Of a DNA stretch of 64,000 nucleotides, positions 8,653 through 17,556 are shown one piece after another. The stretch's first letter is position 1. Each line of letters begins with the position of its first letter. A program made the translations under genes and the position numbers. The notes below the pieces were generated by a model. That model did no database searches, was not told the DNA's origin, and was given only the letters and a program-made list of their open reading frames with translations. The stretch covers positions 1,927,452 through 1,991,451 of the forward strand of contig NW_008705567.1 in NCBI RefSeq assembly GCF_000186865.1, in the 5' to 3' direction. This stretch comes from Aureococcus anophagefferens (lineage: Eukaryota > Sar > Pelagophyceae > Pelagomonadales > Pelagomonadaceae).

Positions 8653-11600
8653 ATGACGGAGGACTCCGCGCGCAAGCGCAAGGCGTTTCGGGACAGCTTG
8701 ACGCAGAACGAGGCCGACGAGTTTTCGAAGGACGGAGCGCGCGAGCCGCGCAAGGACGCTCCCCCGTCGCCGGCGCCATGCGGGGGCACGACCGCGGCGT
8801 GGAAGCCGCCGGGCGGCTCGGAGCACGACTCGCTCGCGGACGCGTCGTACGGCGTCGGCGACGCCGCGGGGCACGGGTCCCGGGCGTCGAAGCGCGCGAA
8901 GCTTGATGCCGGCGACGGCGAGGGAGCCGTCGCCCCCGACGACGGCGACGCGCGCGGGTCGCGCGTCGCCGTCATCGGCGCTTCCGCTTCCGCTCCCGCT
9001 CCGGGCGCGCGCGCGCCCGTGCCCGCGCCCGGGCCCGCGCCCCCGTCCGTGCCCGCGCCCACCGCCGGCGGCGACGAGCAGCGCTCCCGCGTGGCCCGCG
9101 GCGCGGGCTCGAAGAAGCCGGGCCGCGGCCTCCCGCCGCCGGCCGCGGCCGTGCCGGCCACGACGGGCGAGGCCCTCGCGTCCGAGGCCAAGGGCCCCGC
9201 GGCGCCCGCGCCGGCCGACGCGCCGGCCGACGCGCCGGCCGACGCGCCGGCCGACGCGCCGGCCGCGCCCGCGCTCGAGGCCGCCGCCCCGCTGAAGCGG
9301 CCCCGCGCGAAGGGCGCCGCGGCGGGCCCGCGCGGCGGCGTCGCGAAGCGGCCCCGCCGCGGCGGGGACGCGGCCGCCGCGCCGCCGTCGGCCGCGCCGC
9401 CGGCGGCGGCCGCGGCCCCGTCGGCCGTCGACGCGGGGGGCGCCGCGGCCCAGGCCCAGGCGGGCGGCGCCCCGCCGTGGCGCAAGGGCAAGTGGACCGC
9501 GGAGGAGAAGGACTTCACGGCGGCCTTCATCCGCGAGTTTGACCGGGGCATGCTCAACTGCCCGCGGGGCACGTCGCTCCGGCCCTACCTGAGCGAGAAG
9601 CTCCACCGCGCCCCCGTAGTCATCACGCAAAAGTTCAAGGACGACGCGTCCTTCCGGAAGCGCGTGTTCGGCGACGCGGTCATGGGGAAGCGGGTCTTCA
9701 CGCCCTGCGATCAGACGCCTCAGAACGTCGCGGAGGCGCTCGGCGTCCGGTCCAAGCTCCGCGAGCTGGAGCAGCGCTTCGCGAGCGCCGCGGCGAGCGC
9801 CGCGGCGAGCGCCTCGTCCACGGGGGGCGGCGACTGGGCGGAGCACGAGAACCGGACGCTCTTCGACCTCCAGCGGCAGCACGGCAACAAGTGGACGTTG
9901 ATCGAGAAGTCCCTGCCGGGTCGGACCGTGTCGGCCGTCAAGGGCCGCTGGATCAATCCCGAGATGCAGCGCTGGATCGCCGCGCTCTCCGCGCCGCCGC
10001 CGCCGCCGACGGCCGCGCGCCTGCGCTACACGGCCGCGCTGGACGTGCTGAACGAGCTCGGCGAGGACGGCTTCGAGGCCGCGGCGGCCGCGTTCGGCGA
10101 CGGCGCGAACCCGAGCGACGCGGTCGTCACGGAGGCCGCGCCGCCGCCGCCTGAGGCCGCGCCCGCGCCCGAGCGCGTCGCGGCCGACGGCGCGCCCGAG
10201 CCGCCGTCCGTCGCGACGTCCGAGGGCGAGGGCCCCGCCGACGCCGCGCCGCGGCTCGTGGCGCACGAGGCGCTCGCCGCGGACGGCGGCGCGTCCACGG
10301 TCCAGGCGACGTCGCCCGTCGTCGACGCGCTCGCGGCGGACGGCGGCGGGACGCCGGCCGCGGCTCCGGCCGCGCGCCGCGAGGGCGAGTGGGGCGACGA
10401 CGAGAAGGCGACGTTCCTCGACTGGTCGCTGAGCGGCGGCTGGGGCGACTGGTTCGGGCTGTCGACGAAGATGATGGGCTCGCGCTCTAACCTGCAGATC
10501 AGAGACTTCGCGGTGGTTTTTACGCAGCGAAACTCCGTCGCCGCGGCTACGCTCAAGGCCAAGGCGGCGCGGCGCGCGCTCGCGGCGCTCGGCGTCGCCG
10601 ACGCGGAGGTCGCCGCGCTTTCGGCCGCGCAGCTGCCGGAGGCTTTGGCCGAGGCCGAGGCGCGCGCCGCGCTCGCGGCGCTCGGCTTCGACGCCGCGGA
10701 GATCGCCGAGCTTTCGGCCGCGGAGCTGCCGGAGGCTTTGGCCGAGGCCAAGGAGCGCGCCGCGCTCACGGCGCTCGGTGTCGCCGACGCGACCGTCGCC
10801 GAGCTTTCGGCCGCGCAGCTGCCGGAGGCGTTGGCCGAGGCCGAGGCGCGCGCCGCCGCGGCCAAGGCGGCGAAGCGCGAGGCCAAGGCCAACGGCGCGG
10901 CGGAGGGCCCCAAGTCCCACAGCAAGTTTTCGGGAATGACGACGACCGCGGCCCTGCAATACGCCGGCGACAGATTCGGCATCGGCCGCGAGGGCGGCCT
11001 GGGCTACGTGATGACGGAGAAGCGCGCGCACTTCAAGCCCTTCTCCACCGGCACGGGCACGTCCAAGGGCGTGAAGTACCTGCGCGCCTGCACGTTCGAG
11101 GAGCGCGGCGACAAGTACGTCGCCGCGGCCGCGACCATGAGCGAGCACGCGCTGGGCTGCATCGCCGAGGCCTGCGAGCACGCCCTCCCCGAGCACGTCT
11201 TCCAGCGCGTCTCGTCGACCTCGGAGTGCGACCTCAACCGCTGGGGAAACGTGAGCACCCACCGGAAAACGGGCCAGAAGTCGAACAAGGTCAACTTCGG
11301 CAAGCCCGGCCACTTCAAGTCGCAGCGGGACGGCGCGGAGGCGCTCCCGCCCGACGTCCACGCGGCCATCTCCACGCTCGCCGGCGAACTGACGTCGCGT
11401 TTCCGGCCGAGGCCCGGCGGCGTCTACGCCGCGTCCGAGAAGTCGCACGCGAAGATCTTCGTGATGGCGCCCGGCGCGAAGCGCGCCGTGACGCTCGACC
11501 AGCACCGCGACTGCATCGCGGCGTCGAACGAGGCCGTGCCTTCGCTTGCGACCCACGCGACGATCTCCTACGCGACGCTGGACCCCGACACGCGGAAGCT

Positions 11601-11877
11601 CGTGCCCATCTCCGAGGAGCGGGCCGCGCAGCTCGAGCTCGAGCTCGTGAACGTCTCCGGCGTCAGCTTCAAGGCGAAGCACCTCGATCCGAAGTCGGAG
11701 CTGGGCTACGCGCGCATGGACAAGGCGTCGGAGATCGTCATCCGCGTCGGCCACAAGGCGAGCTACGCCTTCGACGGCCTCGCGAACGCCGCGTTCCTCC
11801 ACGAGGTGGCCAACGCCGAGAACCCCATACCGGGCTTGTACCGCATCACGCACGTGAGCTTCATGCAGGCCAACTAA
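8653..11877 (+). CDS. Large nuclear protein with two Myb/SANT domains and unknown C-terminal domain
   Basis: A 1074-residue protein. The first ~270 residues are low-complexity Ala/Pro/Arg with basic nuclear-localisation-like clusters (SRASKRAKLD, RPRAKGAAAGPRGGVAKRPRR) and four PADA repeats from a 12-bp unit at 9214-9261. A first SANT-like domain is at ~276-330 (RKGKWTAEEKDFTAAFIREF … LRPYLSEKL). A canonical Myb helix set is at ~393-438 (WAEHENRTLFDLQRQHGNKW … VKGRWINPEM). Three ~36-residue helical repeats follow at ~638-736 (ALGVADAEVAALSAAQLPEA type). The last ~320 residues (from SKFSGMTTTAALQYAGDRFG) form a well-conserved-looking globular region I cannot name. DNA binding is inferred from the Myb domains; the role is unknown. 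Confidence 0.75.
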   Translation: MTEDSARKRKAFRDSLTQNEADEFSKDGAREPRKDAPPSPAPCGGTTAAWKPPGGSEHDSLADASYGVGDAAGHGSRASKRAKLDAGDGEGAVAPDDGDARGSRVAVIGASASAPAPGARAPVPAPGPAPPSVPAPTAGGDEQRSRVARGAGSKKPGRGLPPPAAAVPATTGEALASEAKGPAAPAPADAPADAPADAPADAPAAPALEAAAPLKRPRAKGAAAGPRGGVAKRPRRGGDAAAAPPSAAPPAAAAAPSAVDAGGAAAQAQAGGAPPWRKGKWTAEEKDFTAAFIREFDRGMLNCPRGTSLRPYLSEKLHRAPVVITQKFKDDASFRKRVFGDAVMGKRVFTPCDQTPQNVAEALGVRSKLRELEQRFASAAASAAASASSTGGGDWAEHENRTLFDLQRQHGNKWTLIEKSLPGRTVSAVKGRWINPEMQRWIAALSAPPPPPTAARLRYTAALDVLNELGEDGFEAAAAAFGDGANPSDAVVTEAAPPPPEAAPAPERVAADGAPEPPSVATSEGEGPADAAPRLVAHEALAADGGASTVQATSPVVDALAADGGGTPAAAPAARREGEWGDDEKATFLDWSLSGGWGDWFGLSTKMMGSRSNLQIRDFAVVFTQRNSVAAATLKAKAARRALAALGVADAEVAALSAAQLPEALAEAEARAALAALGFDAAEIAELSAAELPEALAEAKERAALTALGVADATVAELSAAQLPEALAEAEARAAAAKAAKREAKANGAAEGPKSHSKFSGMTTTAALQYAGDRFGIGREGGLGYVMTEKRAHFKPFSTGTGTSKGVKYLRACTFEERGDKYVAAAATMSEHALGCIAEACEHALPEHVFQRVSSTSECDLNRWGNVSTHRKTGQKSNKVNFGKPGHFKSQRDGAEALPPDVHAAISTLAGELTSRFRPRPGGVYAASEKSHAKIFVMAPGAKRAVTLDQHRDCIAASNEAVPSLATHATISYATLDPDTRKLVPISEERAAQLELELVNVSGVSFKAKHLDPKSELGYARMDKASEIVIRVGHKASYAFDGLANAAFLHEVANAENPIPGLYRITHVSFMQAN

Positions 11878-11883
11878 AGCCTC

Positions 11884-12262
11884 GTCGCGCCCAAGGACAC
11901 GCGCGGCGCGCGGCTCCTCGGAGTCCGTCGTCGCGCCCAGCTAGACCCGCCGCGGATGGCCCGGCGGGTCTGGACACTTCAAAGTTTTTTCGACGCGTGA
12001 CCTTCGGCCGTACTGAACGCGCTCGCCTAGGTCAGGGGAGAGAGCCACATGCCTCCCTTCAAAGACTAGGGCGCGTGGCCACTAAGAAGAACTCGCTGTT
12101 ATGACGGGCCTACACATAGGACCTCGCTACCCGGTCGGCTCCCGCGTCCCGCGGACGCGTCCGGCGCGCCCCTTCTCGAAGCCATGTGTAGGTTCGTCAC
12201 CGAGTCCGTCGCGCCCAAGGACACGCGCGCACGCGGCTCCTCGGAGTCGGCCGTCGCGCCCA
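11884..12262. repeat. Direct repeat pair, ~55 bp, in the Myb/capping-enzyme spacer
   Basis: Copies at 11884-11939 and 12208-12262 share GTCGCGCCCAAGGACACGCG, then GCGGCTCCTCGGAGTC and a final GTCGCGCCCA, with a two-base length difference and a few substitutions. They are 269 bp apart in the same orientation. The remaining spacer (12263-12639) is GC-moderate and shows no gene. Confidence 0.8.
11943..11971. terminator. Perfect 10-bp hairpin downstream of the Myb gene
   Basis: AGACCCGCCG, a 9-nt loop, then CGGCGGGTCT, with no mismatch. It starts 66 bp after the stop codon and is followed by CTTCAAAGTTTTTT. It may be a 3'UTR or end-forming structure; that role is inferred. Confidence 0.4.
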
Positions 12263-12639
12263 CTGCACTGCTACATTGAACGGAGCCCCGGCCACTGGCA
12301 GCGCCGGCGACTCGGAGATCTCGGTCCACGCCCTCGACACGAGCTCGAAGACCCGAACCTCCAAATAACCTCGATTTCTTAACTCCGCCAGTCCATCGGG
12401 TCGTCGTCCTCGTAGACGCAGGGCCCCTTCATAGGCAGGGGGGGCTTATGGGGGTTCGTGGGGTACCTTGGAGCCTCCTTGGCGAGCTGAGCCAGGTGGC
12501 GGCCGGAGGCCGCCCCCTAGCCGTCGCGGCGGAGGTTGGTCGTGAGGGTGGCGAGGGTGTCCATTCGGCAGCAGTAGCGCAAACATCAACGCTCTCGGCG
12601 AGGTGGAGGGCGTCTTGCAGCCACTCGACAACCTCCACG

Positions 12640-14997
12640 ATGAGCGCCCCCAAGAAGGCGCGCATCGAGCCGCCGCCGGCGCGGTCCGGCGGCCTGTCGC
12701 TCCTCGAGAACTTGACGGCCAAGTCGAGCAGCCTCACGAGCGACATGCGCCAGCACAAGCGCGAGGTCGCCGCCAAGGAGGGCGCCGAGAAGGCCCGGGC
12801 CGAGAGCGTGCTGCGCGGCGTGCCCATCGTCGGCGCGATCGCGAGGAGCCTCGGCGCCGCGCGGGCGCGGCTCCGCGACGACCCCGGCGCCGTGCCGGGC
12901 GGCGCGGCCGTCGAGGTCGAGGCGCGGCTCGGCGTCGCGTGCGAGCGCTACGCGGCGCTCGGCGGCGGCGACGACGGCGCGGGCCGGCGCTACGTGGCGT
13001 CGCGGCGGGGCTGCGGCGCCGTGCCCCTGGACGGGTGCGACGCCAAGTTCTGCCCCGGCGTGAGCGAGATCGCGTTCCGCGACGTCGCCGAGAATTTGCG
13101 GCGCTACGCGGGCAAGCGGCGCGCGCCGCTCGCGGTGGCCGAGACCGTCGAGTCGACCTTCGGCAGCGACGAGTCGCCCTACCGCCTCGTCGTCGCGGCC
13201 GGGTCGAAGAGACTGGAAAAGAAGGCCGCCGTCGACGTCTTCGACTTCGCGTTCCCGTCCGCGTCCTACGACCTCCGGCTGCAGACCGCGGGCGAGGCGC
13301 CCGCGCCCTGGGACGCGCAGCACCTGCCGCGGCCGGAGAAGCCCGCGTGGACCTGGCGCCGCGTGAAGAAGCGCTGCTCCTACGTCGTCCAGTCCGGCCC
13401 GCTCGCCGCGTGGCGCGTCGACTGCACCGAGGTCACGTCGCTCGCTTATCCGGTGGACGCGTTGACGACGGACATGGCGCTGGGCCTCGGCGGCGCGGGC
13501 GGCGCCGTGCCGGGCACGCCGGGCCCCGCGACGACGACCGTGACGCACGAGGTCGAGGTCGAGCTCGCGCGCGAGGCGACGGCGCGGTGGCTCGCGTCCA
13601 GCGCGGGCGGCGGCGAGGACGCGGAGTCGCGCGCGCTCGCGGAGAGCCTGGTGCAGCTCTTCGCCGTGCTCGCGCCCATCGAGCGCTGCGACTCGCGGCC
13701 GAAGCCGAGCTGCGCCGCGTCGCCGACCGCGCGCCAGGCGGCCAAGGACGCGCTCCGGGCCGTCGCCGCGGGCGCGCGGCGGTCCTTCCCGGGGTCCATG
13801 CCCTGCGGCTTCGCGCGGCGCCACGTGACGATGATCCAGCGCGAGCCCTACTTCGTCGCGGAGAAGTCCGACGGCGAGCGGCGGCTTTTAGTCGGCGTCG
13901 ACGACGGCGCGCGGCGCGGCGCCGCGCTCGTCGACCGCAAGGCGCAGGTCGAGACCGTGCGGCTCCACGGCGCGGCGCTGGCGGGCCTGCCGCCGGGCGC
14001 CATCCTCGACGGCGAGGTCGTGCAGAACCTGGCCACGGGCGCGCCCGCGTTCCTCGTCTTCGACGTCCTCCACGACGGGCGGCGCGACGTCTCGGGCCTC
14101 GACTTCGAGGAGCGCTTCTTCGGGTCGCTCGCGGGGCCGCTGCGCGGTTGCCTCGCCGTGCCCTGCCCGGGCCGCGACGGCGAGCCGGGCGCCGTGTCGC
14201 CCGAGGACGAGGACCGCGCCTTCGCGGACTTTGGGACCGACGCCGCGGAGCCGCCGGCGGAATTGGCGGAGCTGCCCGTGCTCCGCGTCGTGCCCAAGCG
14301 CTTCGTGCCGCCGAAGCGCATCGGCGCGGCGGTCCTCGCCCGCGTGTCCCGCGACGACGACGTCAACGGCGCCGTCCGCTACGGCGCGCGCGTCTACCGC
14401 GACGGCGCCGCGCGGTTCCACCTCAGCGACGGCCTCGTCTTCGTGCCGGGCGGGCCCTACGTCGCGGGCACGGACCCCAAGCTCCTCAAGTGGAAGTGGA
14501 CCGACGGCCTCACGGTAGACCTCGAGGTGCGGGGCGCGGGCAAGGGCGGCGACCTGTCCTTCTTCGCCGTCGACGACGACGGCGACGCCGTCGACTGCTC
14601 GAAGCACGTCGCGCTCCCGGAGCACGACGCCGCGCGGCTCCGCGCGGACGTCAAGGCGACGCCCAAGGGCACGGCGACGGTCGCCGAGCTCGGCCTCCAC
14701 GCCGAGTCGGGCCTCTGGGAGTACCACGGCTTCCGCCCGGACAAGGCCACGGGCAACCACTTCGACGTCTTCCTCTCGACGCTCCTCCTCCACGCCGAGT
14801 CGCCGAGCGAGCACGAGCTCGAGTACCGCCTCCGCACGGACGACCCGACCAAGGACGACTTCGCCAAGCGCATGGACGCCGCGACGCGCGCCGCGTGCTC
14901 GCCCTGGCAGGAGCACTTCTCCAAGTCCAACAACCGGCCCTACTGGTGGAACTCGACGACGAACCAGAAGACCTGGGAGAAGCCGCCGGGCGTCTAA
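12640..14997 (+). CDS. mRNA capping enzyme: tunnel triphosphatase + guanylyltransferase + WW domain
   Basis: A 785-residue protein. The N-terminal half is a triphosphate-tunnel metalloenzyme of the Cet1 type: an early acidic strand VEVEARLG (~88-95) and a late THEVEVELARE (~305-315) with alternating glutamates that would coordinate metal. The second half is a nucleotidyltransferase with K409 in EKSDGER (covalent GMP lysine), ILDGEVV, FLVFDVL, LSDGLVF and LLKWKW motifs, followed by an OB-like region. The final ~28 residues form a WW domain (PWQEHFSKSNNRPYWWNS … WEKPPG). The start at 12640 (MSAPKKARIEPPP) is basic; the frame is open further upstream but that part reads as untranslated leader. 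It adds the 5' cap in the nucleus. The WW domain presumably contacts proline motifs such as the polymerase II tail (inference). Confidence 0.9.
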   Translation: MSAPKKARIEPPPARSGGLSLLENLTAKSSSLTSDMRQHKREVAAKEGAEKARAESVLRGVPIVGAIARSLGAARARLRDDPGAVPGGAAVEVEARLGVACERYAALGGGDDGAGRRYVASRRGCGAVPLDGCDAKFCPGVSEIAFRDVAENLRRYAGKRRAPLAVAETVESTFGSDESPYRLVVAAGSKRLEKKAAVDVFDFAFPSASYDLRLQTAGEAPAPWDAQHLPRPEKPAWTWRRVKKRCSYVVQSGPLAAWRVDCTEVTSLAYPVDALTTDMALGLGGAGGAVPGTPGPATTTVTHEVEVELAREATARWLASSAGGGEDAESRALAESLVQLFAVLAPIERCDSRPKPSCAASPTARQAAKDALRAVAAGARRSFPGSMPCGFARRHVTMIQREPYFVAEKSDGERRLLVGVDDGARRGAALVDRKAQVETVRLHGAALAGLPPGAILDGEVVQNLATGAPAFLVFDVLHDGRRDVSGLDFEERFFGSLAGPLRGCLAVPCPGRDGEPGAVSPEDEDRAFADFGTDAAEPPAELAELPVLRVVPKRFVPPKRIGAAVLARVSRDDDVNGAVRYGARVYRDGAARFHLSDGLVFVPGGPYVAGTDPKLLKWKWTDGLTVDLEVRGAGKGGDLSFFAVDDDGDAVDCSKHVALPEHDAARLRADVKATPKGTATVAELGLHAESGLWEYHGFRPDKATGNHFDVFLSTLLLHAESPSEHELEYRLRTDDPTKDDFAKRMDAATRAACSPWQEHFSKSNNRPYWWNSTTNQKTWEKPPGV

Positions 14998-15200
14998 GTA
15001 CCGTTCGCGTCGACCCGCGGCGTTCTTTTTGGTGGCTAGGAGACGCGGCTCCGTCCTTTCACGGTCACGTTGCCGGTAGCTTGAAGAATTCAACGAGCCG
15101 CAAATCGATCGGGCGAGCGCAAGCATGACAGTGTGCTAACCGCTGTGCTTGCTTGTCACTGCTAACCTGCGCTGCGCTGCATTGCTCAGTCGCCGCTTGA

Positions 15201-16085
15201 GTGCCTTTAAAAATGCTGCCTCACGCCGGCCGCGATCGGCCGTGTCTCGTCGACATACCGCATGCGAAGGCGCTGCCATCGAGCCCCGCCGCCGTCGCGG
15301 CGCTGGATCCGGAGCGCCTCGTGAGCCTGTCGTTCGGCGTCGAGGAGCGCAGCGGCTTCTCGTTCAAACAGGACGTCCAGCTCGGCGAGTACTGCAGGAG
15401 TCTCGCGCGACCCGGCGCCGGCTACCTCAAGCAGCTCCCGCTGGCGCCGCTGTCGCCGTGGCGCTACGCCGAGGACGGGGAGCCGTGGAGCGGCCGCCGC
15501 TGCGCCGCGGCCGCCGCCGTCGCCGCCGGCGCCGTCGCCGTCGCCGCGCGACGGAGCGGGCCCGCGGCCGCCGCCGCCGTCGCCGCGGCGGCCGCCGCGG
15601 CCGCCGCCGCCGCCGCGCGGCGCTGGCTCTTCGAGACGCCCTACCTCTGGGTCGGCGGCGCGGGCTCGAACGCGACGGGCCTCCACAGCGACGACGAGGA
15701 CAACGTCCTGATCGTCACGCACGGCCTGAAGCGCGTCGAGCTCTACGCGCCGTCGGCGCGGCCGCACCTCCACGCGAACGCGAAATACGACTCGGGCACG
15801 GAGTGCTGCGACCTCGACATGTCGCTCGACGAGGCGGGCAAGGCGCGAAAATTCCCGCGCTACGCGGGCTGCGCGCCGCCGCTCGCCTTCGCCCTCCCGG
15901 CCGGGTCCGCGCTCTTCATCCCCGCGGACTGGTACCACGCCGTCACCTCGCCGGGCATCTCCGTGTCGGTCAACGTCTTCTTCTCGACGCCGCTCCAGCT
16001 GCTCCGGCGCGGGCCCAAGCGCGCGCTCCTCGAGTTCTGCCACGCGCGCCTGGGGCTCTGGCGGCGGAACTGCGTCTGCCACTAA
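15201..16085 (+). CDS. JmjC/cupin-8 Fe(II)/2-oxoglutarate oxygenase-like protein
   Basis: A 294-residue protein. The core has LHSDDEDN with H162 and D164, and WYHAV with H246, together the HxD…H iron triad of JmjC/cupin-8 hydroxylases. The neighbourhood TPYLWVGGAGSNATGLHSD … ALFIPADWYHAV fits small JmjC proteins of the JMJD5/JMJD7/FIH group. Between ~100 and 141 there is an alanine-rich insert encoded by GCC/GCG runs (15498-15623), probably a disordered loop. Another ATG at 15213 is possible. Substrate unknown. It converges on the TFIIA-like gene, with 16 bp between stops. Confidence 0.75.
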   Translation: MPLKMLPHAGRDRPCLVDIPHAKALPSSPAAVAALDPERLVSLSFGVEERSGFSFKQDVQLGEYCRSLARPGAGYLKQLPLAPLSPWRYAEDGEPWSGRRCAAAAAVAAGAVAVAARRSGPAAAAAVAAAAAAAAAAAARRWLFETPYLWVGGAGSNATGLHSDDEDNVLIVTHGLKRVELYAPSARPHLHANAKYDSGTECCDLDMSLDEAGKARKFPRYAGCAPPLAFALPAGSALFIPADWYHAVTSPGISVSVNVFFSTPLQLLRRGPKRALLEFCHARLGLWRRNCVCH

Positions 16086-16101
16086 CGCGCGCGCGGACGA
16101 C

Positions 16102-17457
16102 TCACAGCAGCTCTTCCACGCGCGGCGCGGCCGCGGGCCGGCCCCGGGGCTTCGGCGCCTTCTGCCGCGCGCGCGAGCGCGGCGCGTGGTTCGGGTCCGG
16201 CTCGGGCGGGAGGTCGAACTCGTTCTGGTCCGCGAGGATCATCTCCGCGCGGCCGATCTTCGTGCGGTGGATCTTCTTGCCGCCGACGGGCTCGTGGAGG
16301 ACGACGTTCTCGAGGAACATGTGGACGTGGCCGTCGACGCGGTTGCGGCTCTCGATGGTGCCCGTGAGCTCGCAGGAGGGCTCGGCGACGAGGCCCAGGG
16401 AGTCGGCCTTCTTCTTGTCCCGGGGCATGGGCAGCATGTAGTCCGGGGGCTTCTTCAGCGCCTCGTTGAACGTCTTCTCGAAGTGGACGTAGATCGCGCG
16501 CGCCTCGACCTCGCTGACCTCGCCGCGCGCCACGAAGTCGTCGAGCGTCGAGAGGAGCGTCTTGCCGAAGACCGTCTCCGCGGCCCAGATGCAGTCGTGG
16601 CCCGTCGGGAGCTCCGTGTCCCACGGGCTCTCGGGCGCGCCGCCGTCGCCCGCGGGCGCGGGCGCCGCCCCCGGGGCCGCCGCCGGCGCCGCGGCCGGCG
16701 CCGGCGCCGCGCCGCCGCCCTCGGCGAGGCACGCGTCGACGGCGTCGAGCTCCGCGAAGTTGACCGCGCGCAGCGCGTCCTCGATCCCGGTCCCCCGGCT
16801 CGCCGCGCGCCGCCGCGCCGCCGCCGCGAGCGTCGCCGAGAGCCCGCCGTCGTCGCCGCCGTCGTCGCCGCCGCCGACGAGCGCCTCGAGCGCGGCGAGG
16901 CCGCCATTCCCACCGGCGGAGCTCTCGCCGTCGTCGTCGACGAGCGCCTCCAGCGCGGCGAGGCCGCCATTCCCACCGGTGGAGCTCTCGTCGTCGTCGT
17001 CGACGAGCGCCTCCAGCGCGGCGAGGCCGCCATTCCCACCGGCGGAGCTCTCGCCGTCGTCGTCGACGAGCGCCTCCAGCGCGGCGAGGCCGCCGCCGCA
17101 GCCGCCGGAGCTCTCGTCGTCGTCGCCGACGAGCGCCTCGAGCGCGGCGACGCCGCCGCCGCCGCCGCCGCCGGAGCTCTCGTCGTCGTCGTCGACGAGC
17201 GCCTCGAGCGCGGCGACGCCGCCGCCGGCGGCGGCGGCGGAACTCTCATCGTCGTCGTCGACGAGCGCCTCGAGCGCGGCGACGCCGCCGCCTGCAGCGG
17301 CCGCCTCATCCCTGCTCCGCTTCTCGCCTACCCGCACGTCGGCCGCGCCGTCGTCGGAGTCGGACTCGTCGAGGTCGCGCCGGTACGTTCGCGGCGCTTC
17401 CTCCTCGTCATCGCTGCTGGAGAGGCCGGCGAGAGCGTTCGCGAGCGCGTCGGTCAT
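16102..17457 (-). CDS. TFIIA gamma-like protein with seven-copy acidic N-terminal repeat
   Basis: A 451-residue protein. Residues ~290-410 resemble the small TFIIA subunit (TOA2): a helical start (IWAAETVFGKTLLSTLDDFV), an EVEARAIYVHFEKTFNEAL helix and a C-terminal strand region (CELTGTIESRNRVDGHVHMF). The N-terminus (~55-205) holds seven tandem ~21-22 residue repeats of the form (V/L)AALEALVDDDDESS plus a Gly/Ala spacer. TFIIA-gamma is normally ~110 residues, so this is a large extension. The acidic-hydrophobic repeat looks like an activation-domain motif (inference). The family call is moderate because identity is patchy. Confidence 0.6.
   Translation of the reverse strand: MTDALANALAGLSSSDDEEEAPRTYRRDLDESDSDDGAADVRVGEKRSRDEAAAAGGGVAALEALVDDDDESSAAAAGGGVAALEALVDDDDESSGGGGGGGVAALEALVGDDDESSGGCGGGLAALEALVDDDGESSAGGNGGLAALEALVDDDDESSTGGNGGLAALEALVDDDGESSAGGNGGLAALEALVGGGDDGGDDGGLSATLAAAARRRAASRGTGIEDALRAVNFAELDAVDACLAEGGGAAPAPAAAPAAAPGAAPAPAGDGGAPESPWDTELPTGHDCIWAAETVFGKTLLSTLDDFVARGEVSEVEARAIYVHFEKTFNEALKKPPDYMLPMPRDKKKADSLGLVAEPSCELTGTIESRNRVDGHVHMFLENVVLHEPVGGKKIHRTKIGRAEMILADQNEFDLPPEPDPNHAPRSRARQKAPKPRGRPAAAPRVEELL
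16870..17310. repeat. 63-66 bp coding minisatellite, seven copies
   Basis: In-frame tandem repeats within the TFIIA-like gene. On the plus strand each unit contains GACGAGCGCCTC(C/G)AGCGCGGC followed by a GCC/CCG-rich spacer. Copies at 16900-17060 are nearly identical to each other, suggesting recent expansion. Confidence 0.9.
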
Positions 17458-17556
17458 CGTTCGCGGTCGCCTCTAGCACAATGTCATGCTCATTGCGAAG
17501 CGGTTCACCATCTGTTCACCTTAGACCCGGACCTTACCTTGAACTCCGAAAACACG

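Noticed and set aside
8464..11853. 1129-codon minus-strand frame opposite the Myb gene
   Set aside because: Composition (R/G/A/L/E-rich with no domains) is that of an antisense frame; the plus strand has two Myb domains and native codon bias.
15498..15623. GCC/GCG-rich run in the JmjC gene considered as a CRISPR-like or structural repeat
   Set aside because: It is a simple polyalanine-coding tract inside an intact frame, not a spaced repeat array. No CRISPR array is present in the window.
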